Below are positions 1 to 6,973 of a stretch of 64,000 nt of DNA, piece by piece. The stretch's first letter is position 1, and every line of letters starts with the position of its first letter. Under the pieces are notes generated by a model. That model ran no database searches. It worked only from the letters and a program-made list of their open reading frames with translations, and was not told the DNA's origin. A program made the translations under genes and the position numbers. The stretch is from Gemmobacter sp. (GTDB lineage Bacteria; Pseudomonadota; Alphaproteobacteria; Rhodobacterales; Rhodobacteraceae), in contig NZ_JAUCBS010000008.1 of NCBI RefSeq assembly GCF_034676705.1, forward strand, positions 62,001 to 126,000, read 5' to 3'.

Positions 1-455
1 AGATGAGCGGCCCCGGCCTCGGCATACCCTTCAAGCTCATCGAAGCAGCCCGCTCCAAACACGTCCAACAAAGTTGCGCCAGTGGCGTCACGGAACCCCA
101 CGCCATGCAACAGACAGCGCAATCGCCACGGCAGCGCTGCGGGTTTGCGATGCAGTTCCTCGGGACAGAGCCGGCACAAATACCGGTTCTTCCGCGCGAT
201 CATCATGCGCGCCGCAGCTCCCAGCTCCCGGAATGTCATGGCCTGCACAGCCACAGTCGAAAGGCCGGTCCTGGCGGCGATCAAGGCCCCCTGCCCTTCC
301 GAAAGCCGCCATTCCAGGTCGAACACGTCGCACCCCTGCAGGCCAAACTCCGAAACCGTCATGGCGTAGAACGCAGCCATGCGCGCAATCCAGGAGGACA
401 ACCGCTCGTCGGCCTCAGGGGCGTAGACAAACGGCAGGCGCGCGCGGCCCGTCAC
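1..455 (-). CDS. tniQ: TniQ-family transposition protein, C-terminus beyond window edge
   Basis: Reading leftward, about 151 residues are visible before the window ends. TniQ proteins are accessory targeting factors of Tn5053/Tn402/Tn7-like transposons. The N-terminal part shows the TniQ opening (LPFVYAPEADERLSSWIARM) and then a zinc-ribbon pattern: C-x-x-C in LCRLCPEE followed by a downstream Trp, Cys and His (WRLRCLLHG). The GTG start at 455 overlaps the tniB stop (GTGA overlap), the coupling expected for tniB-tniQ. It is the only tni gene here without visible damage, but its upstream partners are broken, so it is probably a relic. No ATG lies close to the start, so GTG is inferred from the overlap. 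Confidence 0.7.
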   Translation of the reverse strand, partial: MTGRARLPFVYAPEADERLSSWIARMAAFYAMTVSEFGLQGCDVFDLEWRLSEGQGALIAARTGLSTVAVQAMTFRELGAAARMMIARKNRYLCRLCPEELHRKPAALPWRLRCLLHGVGFRDATGATLLDVFGAGCFDELEGYAEAGAAH

Positions 456-690
456 ACCGGCTCTCCCAGGACTGCCTGCAACCGGTCGCCGCACAGAATA
501 TCGCGCGAGAGGATGCGTTCCTCCCCGCTTTCGATGGCGGCGATCGCGAGCTGCGACAGGATCGAAAAGATGCCCGAGGTGATGCCGCCGGTCACCTTGA
601 TCATCCGCGTGAGTGCCTTTTCGTCGATCTGGCTTTGGCGCCGAAGCGGCAGCGTGCGTGTGAGCGTGCTCATCAGCCCTGACCGGAATC
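452..690 (-). pseudogene. tniB: TniB (transposon ATPase) C-terminal remnant
   Basis: About 75 residues remain of a TniB-type AAA+ ATP-binding transposition protein. The visible segment runs from TLTRTLPLRRQS through KALTRMIKVTGGITSGIFSI to AAIESGEERI, which matches the C-terminal helical region of the family; the Walker motifs are absent. An in-frame stop at 689-691 and the IS110-like fragment immediately upstream show that the rest was removed. The Met at 673 is internal to the family and is not a true start. The stop overlaps the tniQ start, so the original operon junction is intact. Confidence 0.65.
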
Positions 691-961
691 AGGGACAGCG
701 CAACCACGCAGCCGGCGGCGCGTATATCTGGCGATAAAGACCGTAGCCCGTTGGTCCGGCCTCGTAGCAGGCCGAGACGTCACCGCGCCCGGAAAGCTTC
801 TTCAGCAGCTTGCCGACGCTGGCGGGTGTGTTCTCGAATATGCCCAGCCTCAGCACCGCATCCCTGCGCTCTCCGCCCGCGATCGCGACCGCGAGCTTGT
901 CCTTCGACACATCAATTCCAACGTAGATCGTTCCATGGGTGTTCCGCATGTCTTTCTCCAT
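689..961 (-). pseudogene. IS110-family transposase, N-terminal fragment
   Basis: The frame encodes the start of an IS110/IS1111-type DEDD transposase. The N-terminus has the diagnostic IYVGIDVSKDKLAVAIAGG, including the first catalytic Asp, and the segment ends at YEAGPTGYGLYRQI, after which family members normally continue for about 200 more residues. Here the homology stops near position 731 and a stop codon follows at 689. The fragment is sandwiched between tniA-like and tniB remnants in the same orientation. This suggests an IS110 insertion into the transposon followed by a deletion that took the rest of the IS and the 5' part of tniB. MRNTHGT at 949 is the likely original start. Confidence 0.7.
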
Positions 962-1086
962 CGCAAACGGACGGCACCTGCCGCCCCGCGATCAGAATAC
1001 AGGCTGATCCGCTTGGGCCGGGCCGGTGAAAAGACATAGGATCTTGCAGAGCACATGACCGGAACAGAGCCGGTGCAGGTCCAGCG

Positions 1087-1245
1087 GCAAAGCACGATGG
1101 AGAGAAGCGAGGGTGGTTCCAGCGATAGACGGAAGCCCAGCACCATGCGGGAATTTACGTCGATCACCCAGATCAAGGCGCCTCACCAGCAGCGGTTCAT
1201 CGAAGCGAATGGACAAGGCGGCCACAGATCAACTGGGGCAGGCGA
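1087..1245 (-). pseudogene. TniA-like DDE transposase remnant
   Basis: A short block reads WVIDVNSRMVLGFRLSLEPP, characteristic of the catalytic core of TniA/Mu-type integrase-fold transposases; the Asp of VIDV is a DDE-core position. Just upstream, another frame gives ALSIRFDEPLLVRR and the first frame gives APVDLW, so the reading frame is broken at least twice and the first catalytic segment is degraded. With the IS110 fragment and the tniB and tniQ pieces it completes the order tniA-tniB-tniQ of Tn5053/Tn402 elements. It cannot encode an active enzyme. The boundaries are approximate. Confidence 0.5.
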
Positions 1246-1563
1246 TTCCATCCACAGGACAAGTGTTGCGCGGAATGCTGCGGCAGGGCGCGGTGATCGG
1301 CCGATTGCGCAACACCGGGACGCGGCGCAGTATATCCGGGGGATGACCGGGAATCGCCTGAAAACAACCGCTTGCCGCGCGACCCGCAGGTTCTGCATGA
1401 AGCCGATGCGGGCAGGCCGTGTCGATGGCCGCAAGAAAATGGTTGTTTCAGGCAATGTTGCGTGCAATGGATTGCTTCGTCGCAAGATCACGCAAATACC
1501 GCGCCTTTGCGACGAAACGGCATGGGTCCGGCAAGAGACCCCCGACCCAGAGCAGAGGACAGC
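1246..1563. other. Non-coding interval between transposon remnants and repA
   Basis: No frame here matches a known family. The interval must contain the repABC promoter and presumably the autoregulatory RepA/RepB target, but no unambiguous promoter was identified. A long antisense frame covering 1183-1980 is a GC shadow. Confidence 0.4.
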
Positions 1564-2760
1564 GTGACAAACCCGACCACCCCCCTTCCCGGCACCATCG
1601 CCGGGACCATCAGCGCAAACGCCGCCCGCCTGTCCGAGGCGCTGGATGCCCATATGCGCAACAGCTTTCAACCCGAAAGCCGCAAGGCCCTGCGCAAGTT
1701 CCACCCGGCCGAGGTGTCGGAGCTGACCGGGATCAGCATGTCGAACCTGCGCACCCGCCATCAGGAAGGCGACTTCCCCGAGGTGGAAACCGACAGCCGT
1801 GGACGCCGGCTGTATTCGGCGCAGGATATCGACGCGATCCGCCATGTCATGGCCCGCACCGGCCGCAACGGCGAAGCCTATCTGCCCGGCCGGCGCGAAG
1901 GCGACGGGTTGCAGGTGATCTCGGTCGTCAACTTCAAGGGTGGGTCGGGCAAGACCACGACCGCCATTCACCTGGCGCAACGCTATGCCCTGCGCGGCTA
2001 CCGCGTGTTGGCGCTGGACATGGATCCGCAGGCCAGCCTGACCACGATGTTCGGCTATCGCCCGGAACTGGAATTCGCCGAAAGCGGCACGATCTACGAT
2101 GCGCTGCGCTATGCCGATCCGGTGCCGCTAAGCCAGGTGATCCGCAAGACCTATTTCCACAACCTGGATCTGGCGCCTGCCGGGCTGCTGCTGTCGGAGT
2201 ATGAAACCGAAACGGCCTATGCCCTGCAACACAAGATCGACCCGCCCTTTACCCAGCGGCTGGCCATCGCGCTGGACGAGGTGGAGGCCGATTACGATCT
2301 GGTGATCATCGACTGCCCCCCGCAGCTCGGCTTTACCACCATGACCGCGCTTCTGGCATCGACCGGGCTGCTGATTACGGTGATTCCCAGCATGCTGGAT
2401 GTGGCATCCATGGCGCAATTCCTTGAAATGGCTGGGGAAACCGTGCGGACGCTGGAGGATGCGACCGGCCCCACCGACTGGCGGTTCCTGAAATTCCTGA
2501 TCGCCCGCTATGAACCGACGGACGTGCCGCAATCGCAGATGGCGGGGTTCCTGCGGTCGATCCTGCTGGATCAGGTGCTTACGACACCGTTGCTGAAATC
2601 CACCGCGATCTCGGATGCCGGGATGACGCAGCAGACGATCTACGAACTCGACCCGTCGCAGGTGGTGCGCAAGACGCTGGACCGCATCATCGAAAGCATC
2701 AACGGCGTCGGGGATGAATTCGAAAAGACCATCCAGCAGGCCTGGGGACGGAGGATCTGA
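1564..2760 (+). CDS. repA: RepA, ParA-type partition ATPase of repABC replicon
   Basis: A 398-residue RepA. With RepB it segregates the plasmid and, in studied repABC systems, represses its own operon. The N-terminal part has a winged-HTH-like segment (EVSELTGISMSNLRTRH, about residues 51-66). The deviant Walker A KGGSGKTTT lies at about 125-133, then a ParA Walker A'/B region (ALDMDPQASL, VIIDCPPQLG). GTG at 1564 is chosen because AGAGGA lies seven bases upstream and the product then has the usual RepA length; the open frame extends further upstream with no family match. The stop overlaps the repB ATG (TGATG), indicating translational coupling. The locus marks the window as part of a low-copy plasmid or chromid. 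Confidence 0.95.
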   Translation: MTNPTTPLPGTIAGTISANAARLSEALDAHMRNSFQPESRKALRKFHPAEVSELTGISMSNLRTRHQEGDFPEVETDSRGRRLYSAQDIDAIRHVMARTGRNGEAYLPGRREGDGLQVISVVNFKGGSGKTTTAIHLAQRYALRGYRVLALDMDPQASLTTMFGYRPELEFAESGTIYDALRYADPVPLSQVIRKTYFHNLDLAPAGLLLSEYETETAYALQHKIDPPFTQRLAIALDEVEADYDLVIIDCPPQLGFTTMTALLASTGLLITVIPSMLDVASMAQFLEMAGETVRTLEDATGPTDWRFLKFLIARYEPTDVPQSQMAGFLRSILLDQVLTTPLLKSTAISDAGMTQQTIYELDPSQVVRKTLDRIIESINGVGDEFEKTIQQAWGRRI

Positions 2761-3695
2761 TGGCACGCCGCAACCTGTTCCAACCGCCGCCCCCACCGCC
2801 CGAGGAACCGGCCGATGGCCGGCCGCGCTTTCCCAACACCGGGGCGATGTCGGGGGTGAAATCCACCCTGCGCGATCTGTCCAGCAATGCGGTGCGCGAA
2901 ATCGACCCCGCGCTGATCGACGATGGCGGACCCAAGGACCGGCTGGCATTTTCCGATGCCGATGTGGCGGACCTGGCCGAGAGCATTCGCCAGCATGGCC
3001 AGCAGGTGCCCATCATGGTGCGGCCGCTGGCCGACCAGCCGGGCCGCTACCGCATCGTCTATGGCCGCCGCCGCCTGCGGGCGCTGCGGCTGATCGGCGT
3101 TGCCGCCAAGGCGCTGGTGCGCACCCTGTCCGATGAACAGGCCATCGTGGCGCAGGGGCAGGAAAACAGCCAGCGGCTGGACCCCAGCTTTATCGAAAAG
3201 GCGCTGTTCGCGGCGGAACTGGGCAGCGCGGGCTATGAGCCGGCGGTGATCCTGGATGCGCTGGCCATCGACAAACCGATGCTGTCGCGGATGAACAAGG
3301 TTGCGCGCGAGATCCCCGAGGCGGTCGCCCAGCTGATCGGCCCCGCCCATGGCATCGGTCGCCGCCGGTGGGAGGATCTGGCCGATGCGACGCGCGATCA
3401 CGATCTGGATCTGATCGGGCTGGCGCAGGGCATCGACGGGCTGGACCAGCTGGCATCGGACGAACGCTTTGCCCGGATCGCCGCTGCCGCCGCACGGCCC
3501 GAAACGCTGTCGCCCCCCCCTGCCCAGCTGGTCGCGCATCCCGATGGCACCCCGCTGGCCGAACTGCGGGAAACGCCGCGTGCCGTAACCCTGCGGCTGC
3601 CATCAAGCGATTTCTCGCGCTGGGTCCGGGACAATGCCGACAATCTGGTGACGCGGCTTTACGACGAATGGCAATCCACGGCCCGCAAGGGCTGA
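2760..3695 (+). CDS. repB: RepB, ParB-type centromere-binding protein
   Basis: A 311-residue RepB/ParB-family protein that binds parS palindromes and bridges them to RepA. The N-terminus is proline-rich; a ParB nuclease-like (Spo0J) domain follows, with the boxes ADLAESIRQHGQQVPIMVRP and YGRRRLRALR (about residues 62-110), then an HTH region (FIEKALFAAELGSAGYEPAVILDALAIDKPMLSR split over about 143-178). ATG at 2760 overlaps the repA stop. The likely targets are the 14-bp palindromes at both ends of repC (3970-3983 and 4980-4993); this link is inference from repABC biology. Confidence 0.93.
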   Translation: MARRNLFQPPPPPPEEPADGRPRFPNTGAMSGVKSTLRDLSSNAVREIDPALIDDGGPKDRLAFSDADVADLAESIRQHGQQVPIMVRPLADQPGRYRIVYGRRRLRALRLIGVAAKALVRTLSDEQAIVAQGQENSQRLDPSFIEKALFAAELGSAGYEPAVILDALAIDKPMLSRMNKVAREIPEAVAQLIGPAHGIGRRRWEDLADATRDHDLDLIGLAQGIDGLDQLASDERFARIAAAAARPETLSPPPAQLVAHPDGTPLAELRETPRAVTLRLPSSDFSRWVRDNADNLVTRLYDEWQSTARKG

Positions 3696-3736
3696 GACCA
3701 CATCGAGCAGCAAAGAAAGGAGCACCAAGCAGCCGG

Positions 3737-3790
3737 AAAAGAAAGAGCCCCCCAAAGGTCACCCCCGGAGAGCCCGATCTGTTCTTAGCA
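3737..3790 (-). ncRNA. Candidate counter-transcribed incompatibility RNA (ctRNA) between repB and repC
   Basis: In repABC plasmids a small antisense RNA from the repB-repC gap limits RepC synthesis. On the minus strand there is a TTGACT (3824-3819), a 16-bp spacer and TAGACC (3802-3797), compatible with a promoter starting near 3790. About 20 bases downstream the RNA can form GCUCUCC (3773-3767) paired with GGGGGGC (3753-3747), using two G-U pairs, followed by a U-rich tract UCUUUCUUUU (3746-3737). This is a credible Rho-independent terminator and would give an RNA of roughly 54 nt. The position and orientation fit known ctRNAs; the exact ends are inferred. Confidence 0.55.
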
Positions 3791-3827
3791 CCCTCAGGTC
3801 TAGCAGCTTCTCCCTTGCAGTCAAGGA

Positions 3828-3906
3828 CAACCGATTCGGTTGGCGGAGGTTTGTTGCCATTTTTCCTGATTTCGGCCTGATCCAACCGGGAAGCTCCCTT
3901 CGGTTG
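3828..3906 (+). promoter_or_regulatory. Alternative RNA stems in the repC leader (S-element-like attenuator)
   Basis: Two inverted repeats sit in the repC leader. CAACCGATTCGGTTG (3828-3842) is a 7+1+7 palindrome. CAACCG (3883-3888) pairs with CGGTTG (3901-3906), with inner GGGA/TCCC pairing, and ends 12 bases before the repC ATG. The halves are interchangeable: 3837-3842 can pair with 3883-3888, and 3828-3833 with 3901-3906. The leader could therefore switch between a stem next to the repC start and a longer-range fold, the logic described for ctRNA control of repC. The pairing is visible; the regulatory role is inferred. Confidence 0.5.
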
Positions 3907-3918
3907 CCGTGAAAACTC

Positions 3919-5001
3919 ATGGCATTCATCCAGATTTCCGCACCTGTGCAGGCGCGGGACGGCGTAGCATTGTCCGCGGACAATGCCCTGCCCGACCGTT
4001 TTGCCCTGATCGACCTTGTTCGCCGTGCCGCGCCGCTGATCGGGCTGAAGGCCCCGGTGATTGCCACGCTGGATGCGCTGTTGTCCTGCCTGCCGCCGCG
4101 CCGGACGCATCATGTGGTCTTCGCCTCGAACCAGACGCTAGCTTTTCGACGCGATGGCATCTCCGACCGCACCCTGCGCCGGCACTTCGCCCTGCTGGAG
4201 GAAGCCGGGTTCCTGACCCGCCACGATAGCCCGAACGGCAAGCGGTTCACCCGGCACGACAGCGCGGCCGGCGTTGCGCTGCGGTTTGGCCTGGATCTCG
4301 CACCACTGTTCGCCCAGGTCGCGGAACTGACGGCCCGGGCCACCGCCGCCAGCCAGCAGGCAGAACGGCTGGCCTATCTGCGGATGAAGCTGCGGGTTGC
4401 CATCGCCCGGGCGATGGCAGGCAACCCTGACGATCCGGCCGCGCTGGCCGCCCAGCCGCTGTTGCGCCGCAAGCAATCAGCCGATGATCTGACGGCCGCC
4501 ATCGCGACCCTGCGCAACAGCGCCCCTGTGGATAACCCGGGCGCCCCCCCTGCCCCGGACACAAACCTGTCCGCCACTGACGGCCAGAATGTCCGCCATC
4601 ATCAGAAGTCGAAAGAAGAACCTATTGAAAAAGACCCGGCCAGCGGCGAACCGCTGAACATCCCGATCCTGCTCGATACTTGCCCAGACGCTGCGGAATT
4701 TGCCATGACGCCGATCACAACCCCCACCGATGTGATAGATCACGCCGCAATGCTGGCACCGATGATGGGCATTGATCGCGCCACCTATCGCACCGCCGAA
4801 ACCCGGCTGGGTGCGCTACCATCGGCGCTGACGATCTGGATGATCCTGTCGATGCGCGGCAAGGTGCAGCAAGCCGGTGCCTATTTCCGCGCCCTGACGC
4901 TGGGCAAGCGCAGCAACGGGTTTGACCCGTGGCAGGTCATCCTGCGCATGCATCGCCGGGCAATGGCCATGCCGCCGGATTGTCCGCGGACAACGGCGTA
5001 G
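3919..5001 (+). CDS. repC: RepC replication initiator
   Basis: A 360-residue RepC, the initiator essential for repABC replication; in characterised members it binds an origin within its own coding sequence. The N-terminal domain is conserved and DNA-binding (winged-helix type around FASNQTLAFRRDGISDRTLR, about residues 67-86, then LEEAGFLTRHDSPNGKRFTR). A variable, charged linker lies around residues 225-245 and a C-terminal domain ends in a region rich in basic residues. It is slightly shorter than the roughly 400-residue family norm. ATG at 3919 follows the leader hairpins and no strong Shine-Dalgarno is exposed, consistent with structural control of translation. Both ends carry the same 14-bp palindrome. 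Its incompatibility group was not determined. Confidence 0.93.
   Translation: MAFIQISAPVQARDGVALSADNALPDRFALIDLVRRAAPLIGLKAPVIATLDALLSCLPPRRTHHVVFASNQTLAFRRDGISDRTLRRHFALLEEAGFLTRHDSPNGKRFTRHDSAAGVALRFGLDLAPLFAQVAELTARATAASQQAERLAYLRMKLRVAIARAMAGNPDDPAALAAQPLLRRKQSADDLTAAIATLRNSAPVDNPGAPPAPDTNLSATDGQNVRHHQKSKEEPIEKDPASGEPLNIPILLDTCPDAAEFAMTPITTPTDVIDHAAMLAPMMGIDRATYRTAETRLGALPSALTIWMILSMRGKVQQAGAYFRALTLGKRSNGFDPWQVILRMHRRAMAMPPDCPRTTA
3967..3986. promoter_or_regulatory. parS candidate 1: 20-bp perfect palindrome inside the repC start region
   Basis: GCATTGTCCGCGGACAATGC is a perfect 20-bp palindrome within codons about 17-23 of repC. Its 14-bp core TTGTCCGCGGACAA recurs exactly at 4980-4993 and was noticed nowhere else in the window. 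RepB proteins bind 14-16-bp palindromes located in or next to repABC genes, so this is the best partition-site candidate. Confidence 0.65.
4596..4634 (+). other. AT-rich patch inside repC, candidate oriV
   Basis: A conspicuously A-rich stretch (gaaagaagaacc, ttgaaaaag) interrupts the otherwise GC-rich repC. In studied repABC plasmids the replication origin lies in the AT-richer middle of repC. This is assigned from position and composition only; no iterons were seen. Confidence 0.3.
4980..4993. promoter_or_regulatory. parS candidate 2: palindrome at the repC stop
   Basis: TTGTCCGCGGACAA, identical to the core at 3970-3983, lies eight bases before the end of repC and encodes part of its last residues (DCPRTTA). 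The repetition of an exact 14-bp palindrome at both ends of repC, about 1,010 bp apart, supports a RepB-binding function. Confidence 0.6.
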
Positions 5002-5466
5002 AATCATGGTCAGCCCTGCCCGTCTTCCATCAACGGCGGCTATCGCCAACCGCTGGCCCCAAGGATGTGCCCGTGCAATCCCCGCGCCTCCAGAATCCCG
5101 GCGACGCGCAGGCAGAAATCCTTGCGCCATGGCAGTGCGGGGCAGGGGGGCGAGCAATCCGAACATCGGTGCTGTGGAACAGATCCGCCGCCTGATGCCG
5201 CCCCAGTGCCGCACCGACCGTGTCGTGAAACCAGCCATCCGGCACACCCCTCTGGCTGGTGCAGGTGTGATCGGCCAGATCGGGCCTTGCCGCGCACATC
5301 ACTGGCCCGGGCCAGGCGGGTTGCAGGCTGAACACCCCCCATCGCAGGGCATCGTCGGGATGGTTGACGCAAAAAGTCCCATAACGCAGACTATGTAATG
5401 TTTAACCTGCCAGGTCTGCTGGCCAGATTGCGCCAGCAGACATCTCAGCGCCCCGGAGGGCCCCGC
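5002..5466 (-). other. Gap with coding-like but frame-broken minus-strand sequence
   Basis: No intact gene was found between repC and the VOC gene. On the minus strand about 5385-5150 reads as one coherent frame (RYGTFCVNHPDDALRWG... GWFHDTVGAALGRHQAADLF) and about 5150-5040 as another (PWRKDFCLRVAGILEARGLH), as if one gene had suffered a frameshift. I do not recognise the product and there is no clear start, so it may be a decayed gene or chance. The right part holds operator A (5375-5392) and a TTGACG (5364-5369) that could serve as the -35 of the VOC promoter. Confidence 0.2.
5375..5392. promoter_or_regulatory. Repeated operator A, AGTCC-N9-GACT, upstream of the VOC gene
   Basis: AGTCCCATAACGCAGACT lies upstream of the first gene of the catabolic cluster. 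A related copy with the same spacing (AGTCC-N9-GACT, sharing ATAACG inside, offset by a few bases) lies at 5956-5973 before the metallo-beta-lactamase gene. The GntR-type regulator at 10673 is the natural candidate to bind both; that link is inferred. Confidence 0.4.
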
Positions 5467-5934
5467 ATGACCATCACGCCCGCCCCGCTGATCCGTGGGG
5501 TTAATCATGTGTCCTTTACCGTCACCGATCTGGATGGTCCCATCGCCTTTTTTCGCGACGGGCTGGGGTTTGCGCTGACCTCGCGGGCGGGACGTCCGGC
5601 GGCGCTTGCGGCCGATCTGACGGGCGTGCCGGGGGCCGATGTCGAAATCGCATTCCTGACCGGGCCGGGGCTGGTGCTGGAACTGATCCGCTTTCTGGCG
5701 CCCGCGCGCGCCGATGGGCCATTGCCGGCCGCGAACTGCCCATCGGCCGCGCATGTCGCGCTGGAAACCGATGCGCTGGACCGCGGGCTGGACATTGCGC
5801 GCCGGTTCGGCCTGCGGCAGGTCGGGCGCGTGGTGCAGGTGGCCACGGGGCCGAACCGGGGCAGGCGGCTGGTTTATCTGCAGCATCCGGCGGGGGTGAA
5901 CATCGAACTGGTGTCGGACGCAGAAATCCGTTGA
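5467..5934 (+). CDS. VOC (glyoxalase/extradiol dioxygenase fold) protein
   Basis: A 155-residue single-domain vicinal-oxygen-chelate protein. It opens with the typical first beta-strand RGVNHVSFTVTDLDGPIAFF (His about 13 as metal ligand), has internal ALETDALDRGLDIARR, and ends YLQHPAGVNIELV with the terminal Glu ligand. Members include glyoxalases, epimerases and small extradiol dioxygenases; the reaction here is not defined. The start at 5467 is preceded by CGGAGG at good spacing. It is the first gene of a co-directional aromatic/organic-acid catabolic cluster running to 15084, so a dioxygenase or isomerase role on a ring-cleavage intermediate is plausible. Operator-like repeats flank it on both sides. 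Confidence 0.75.
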   Translation: MTITPAPLIRGVNHVSFTVTDLDGPIAFFRDGLGFALTSRAGRPAALAADLTGVPGADVEIAFLTGPGLVLELIRFLAPARADGPLPAANCPSAAHVALETDALDRGLDIARRFGLRQVGRVVQVATGPNRGRRLVYLQHPAGVNIELVSDAEIR

Positions 5935-5955
5935 CTGATGGCCATAAAAACATAA

Positions 5956-5973
5956 AGTCCTAAATAACGGACT
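5956..5973. promoter_or_regulatory. Repeated operator B, AGTCC-N9-GACT, upstream of the MBL gene
   Basis: AGTCCTAAATAACGGACT matches operator A in both half-sites and spacing. It lies in an AT-rich 97-bp gap, just after a TTGACT (5931-5936) that could be a -35 element. Two copies before adjacent genes argue for shared control. Confidence 0.4.
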
Positions 5974-6031
5974 AAAAGTTGAAAAGGAATCGGCCCTGCC
6001 AACAGCGGCCATTCCGCACAGGGTGATACAC

Positions 6032-6925
6032 ATGCGACTGACCTTCCTCGGCTCGGCAGCTGCGCTGGCCGACCCTGATCGCGCGCAAACCGCGATCCTG
6101 ATCGAGCTGGACAGCGGGGCGAAATACCTTGTCGACTGCGGCGAGGGCGCGACGCGCAACATGCTGAAGGCAGACGTGAATCCGGCCGATGTGGGAACGG
6201 TGTTCCTGACGCATCTGCACATGGATCACATCATCGGCCTGCCCTATCACATCCTGACCGGCTGGATCTTTGGCCGGCGGGCGGCCCCGCAGGTCTATGG
6301 CCCGCCCGGCACCGCCGATTTCCTGCGCCATGCGCTGGAAGGCGGCGCCTATGACGTCGATATCCGCGCCCGCGGCGCCTATCCCATGCGGCAACGCAAC
6401 ATGGCCGCCGTGCGCCCGCAGGTGACAGAGATCACGGCAGGCGTGATCCACGACGATGGCGCGCTGCGGGTGACCGCGCTGCCGGTGCGCCATATCCCCG
6501 AGGATATCTGCATGTGCTACGGCTTCCGGCTGGAGGCCGAGGGCAAGGTGATCGCGCTGTCATCCGACACCGCGCCTTGCGACAACGTGGGACGGCTGGC
6601 GCAGGATGCAGACCTGCTGATCCACGAATGCACCTTTCCGCAAAGCTTCATCGACCATCGCGCGCGCACCGGGGTTGGCACATTCAACCACACGACCCCC
6701 ACGCAAGTGGGCGAGATCGCCCGCGATGCGGGGGCCAAGCGGCTAGTGGCTACGCATTTCGGCCATTTCGATACGGTGAACCCGGCGCTGAAGCGTGCCG
6801 CGACCGCGCATATGCCCGTCGACCTGTGCGGCCCGCATCTGATCGACGAAGTGGCCCGCGACATCCGCAAGGCATTCCACGGGCCGCTCTACCTCGCCCA
6901 CGACCTCATGCGGATCGACCTTTAG
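6032..6925 (+). CDS. Metallo-beta-lactamase fold hydrolase (RNase Z/arylsulfatase-like)
   Basis: A 297-residue cytoplasmic MBL-fold hydrolase. The zinc motif HLHMDH is at residues 61-66; further ligands are expected in PVRHIPED, the Asp of SSDTAP and the His of ATHFGHFD. The family spans ribonuclease Z, AHL lactonases, arylsulfatases and lactone or ester hydrolases. In this cluster a lactone or ester hydrolase acting on a ring-cleavage product is more likely than RNA processing, but that is inferred from context. ATG at 6032 is preferred over an upstream GTG because GGGTGA lies five bases before it. Confidence 0.8.
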   Translation: MRLTFLGSAAALADPDRAQTAILIELDSGAKYLVDCGEGATRNMLKADVNPADVGTVFLTHLHMDHIIGLPYHILTGWIFGRRAAPQVYGPPGTADFLRHALEGGAYDVDIRARGAYPMRQRNMAAVRPQVTEITAGVIHDDGALRVTALPVRHIPEDICMCYGFRLEAEGKVIALSSDTAPCDNVGRLAQDADLLIHECTFPQSFIDHRARTGVGTFNHTTPTQVGEIARDAGAKRLVATHFGHFDTVNPALKRAATAHMPVDLCGPHLIDEVARDIRKAFHGPLYLAHDLMRIDL

Positions 6926-6973
6926 GGCCGCGCCGCACCCCAACGACAACAATATGACCAACAGGTGACCGAC

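Noticed and set aside
3..737. Plus-strand frame at the left edge
   Set aside because: It lies antisense to tniQ and tniB, which have clear family motifs; no motif in the plus-strand product.
1183..1980. Minus-strand open frame of 265 codons across the repA start
   Set aside because: It runs antisense to repA; only its extreme end near 1183-1245 resembles a tniA remnant, which is annotated separately.
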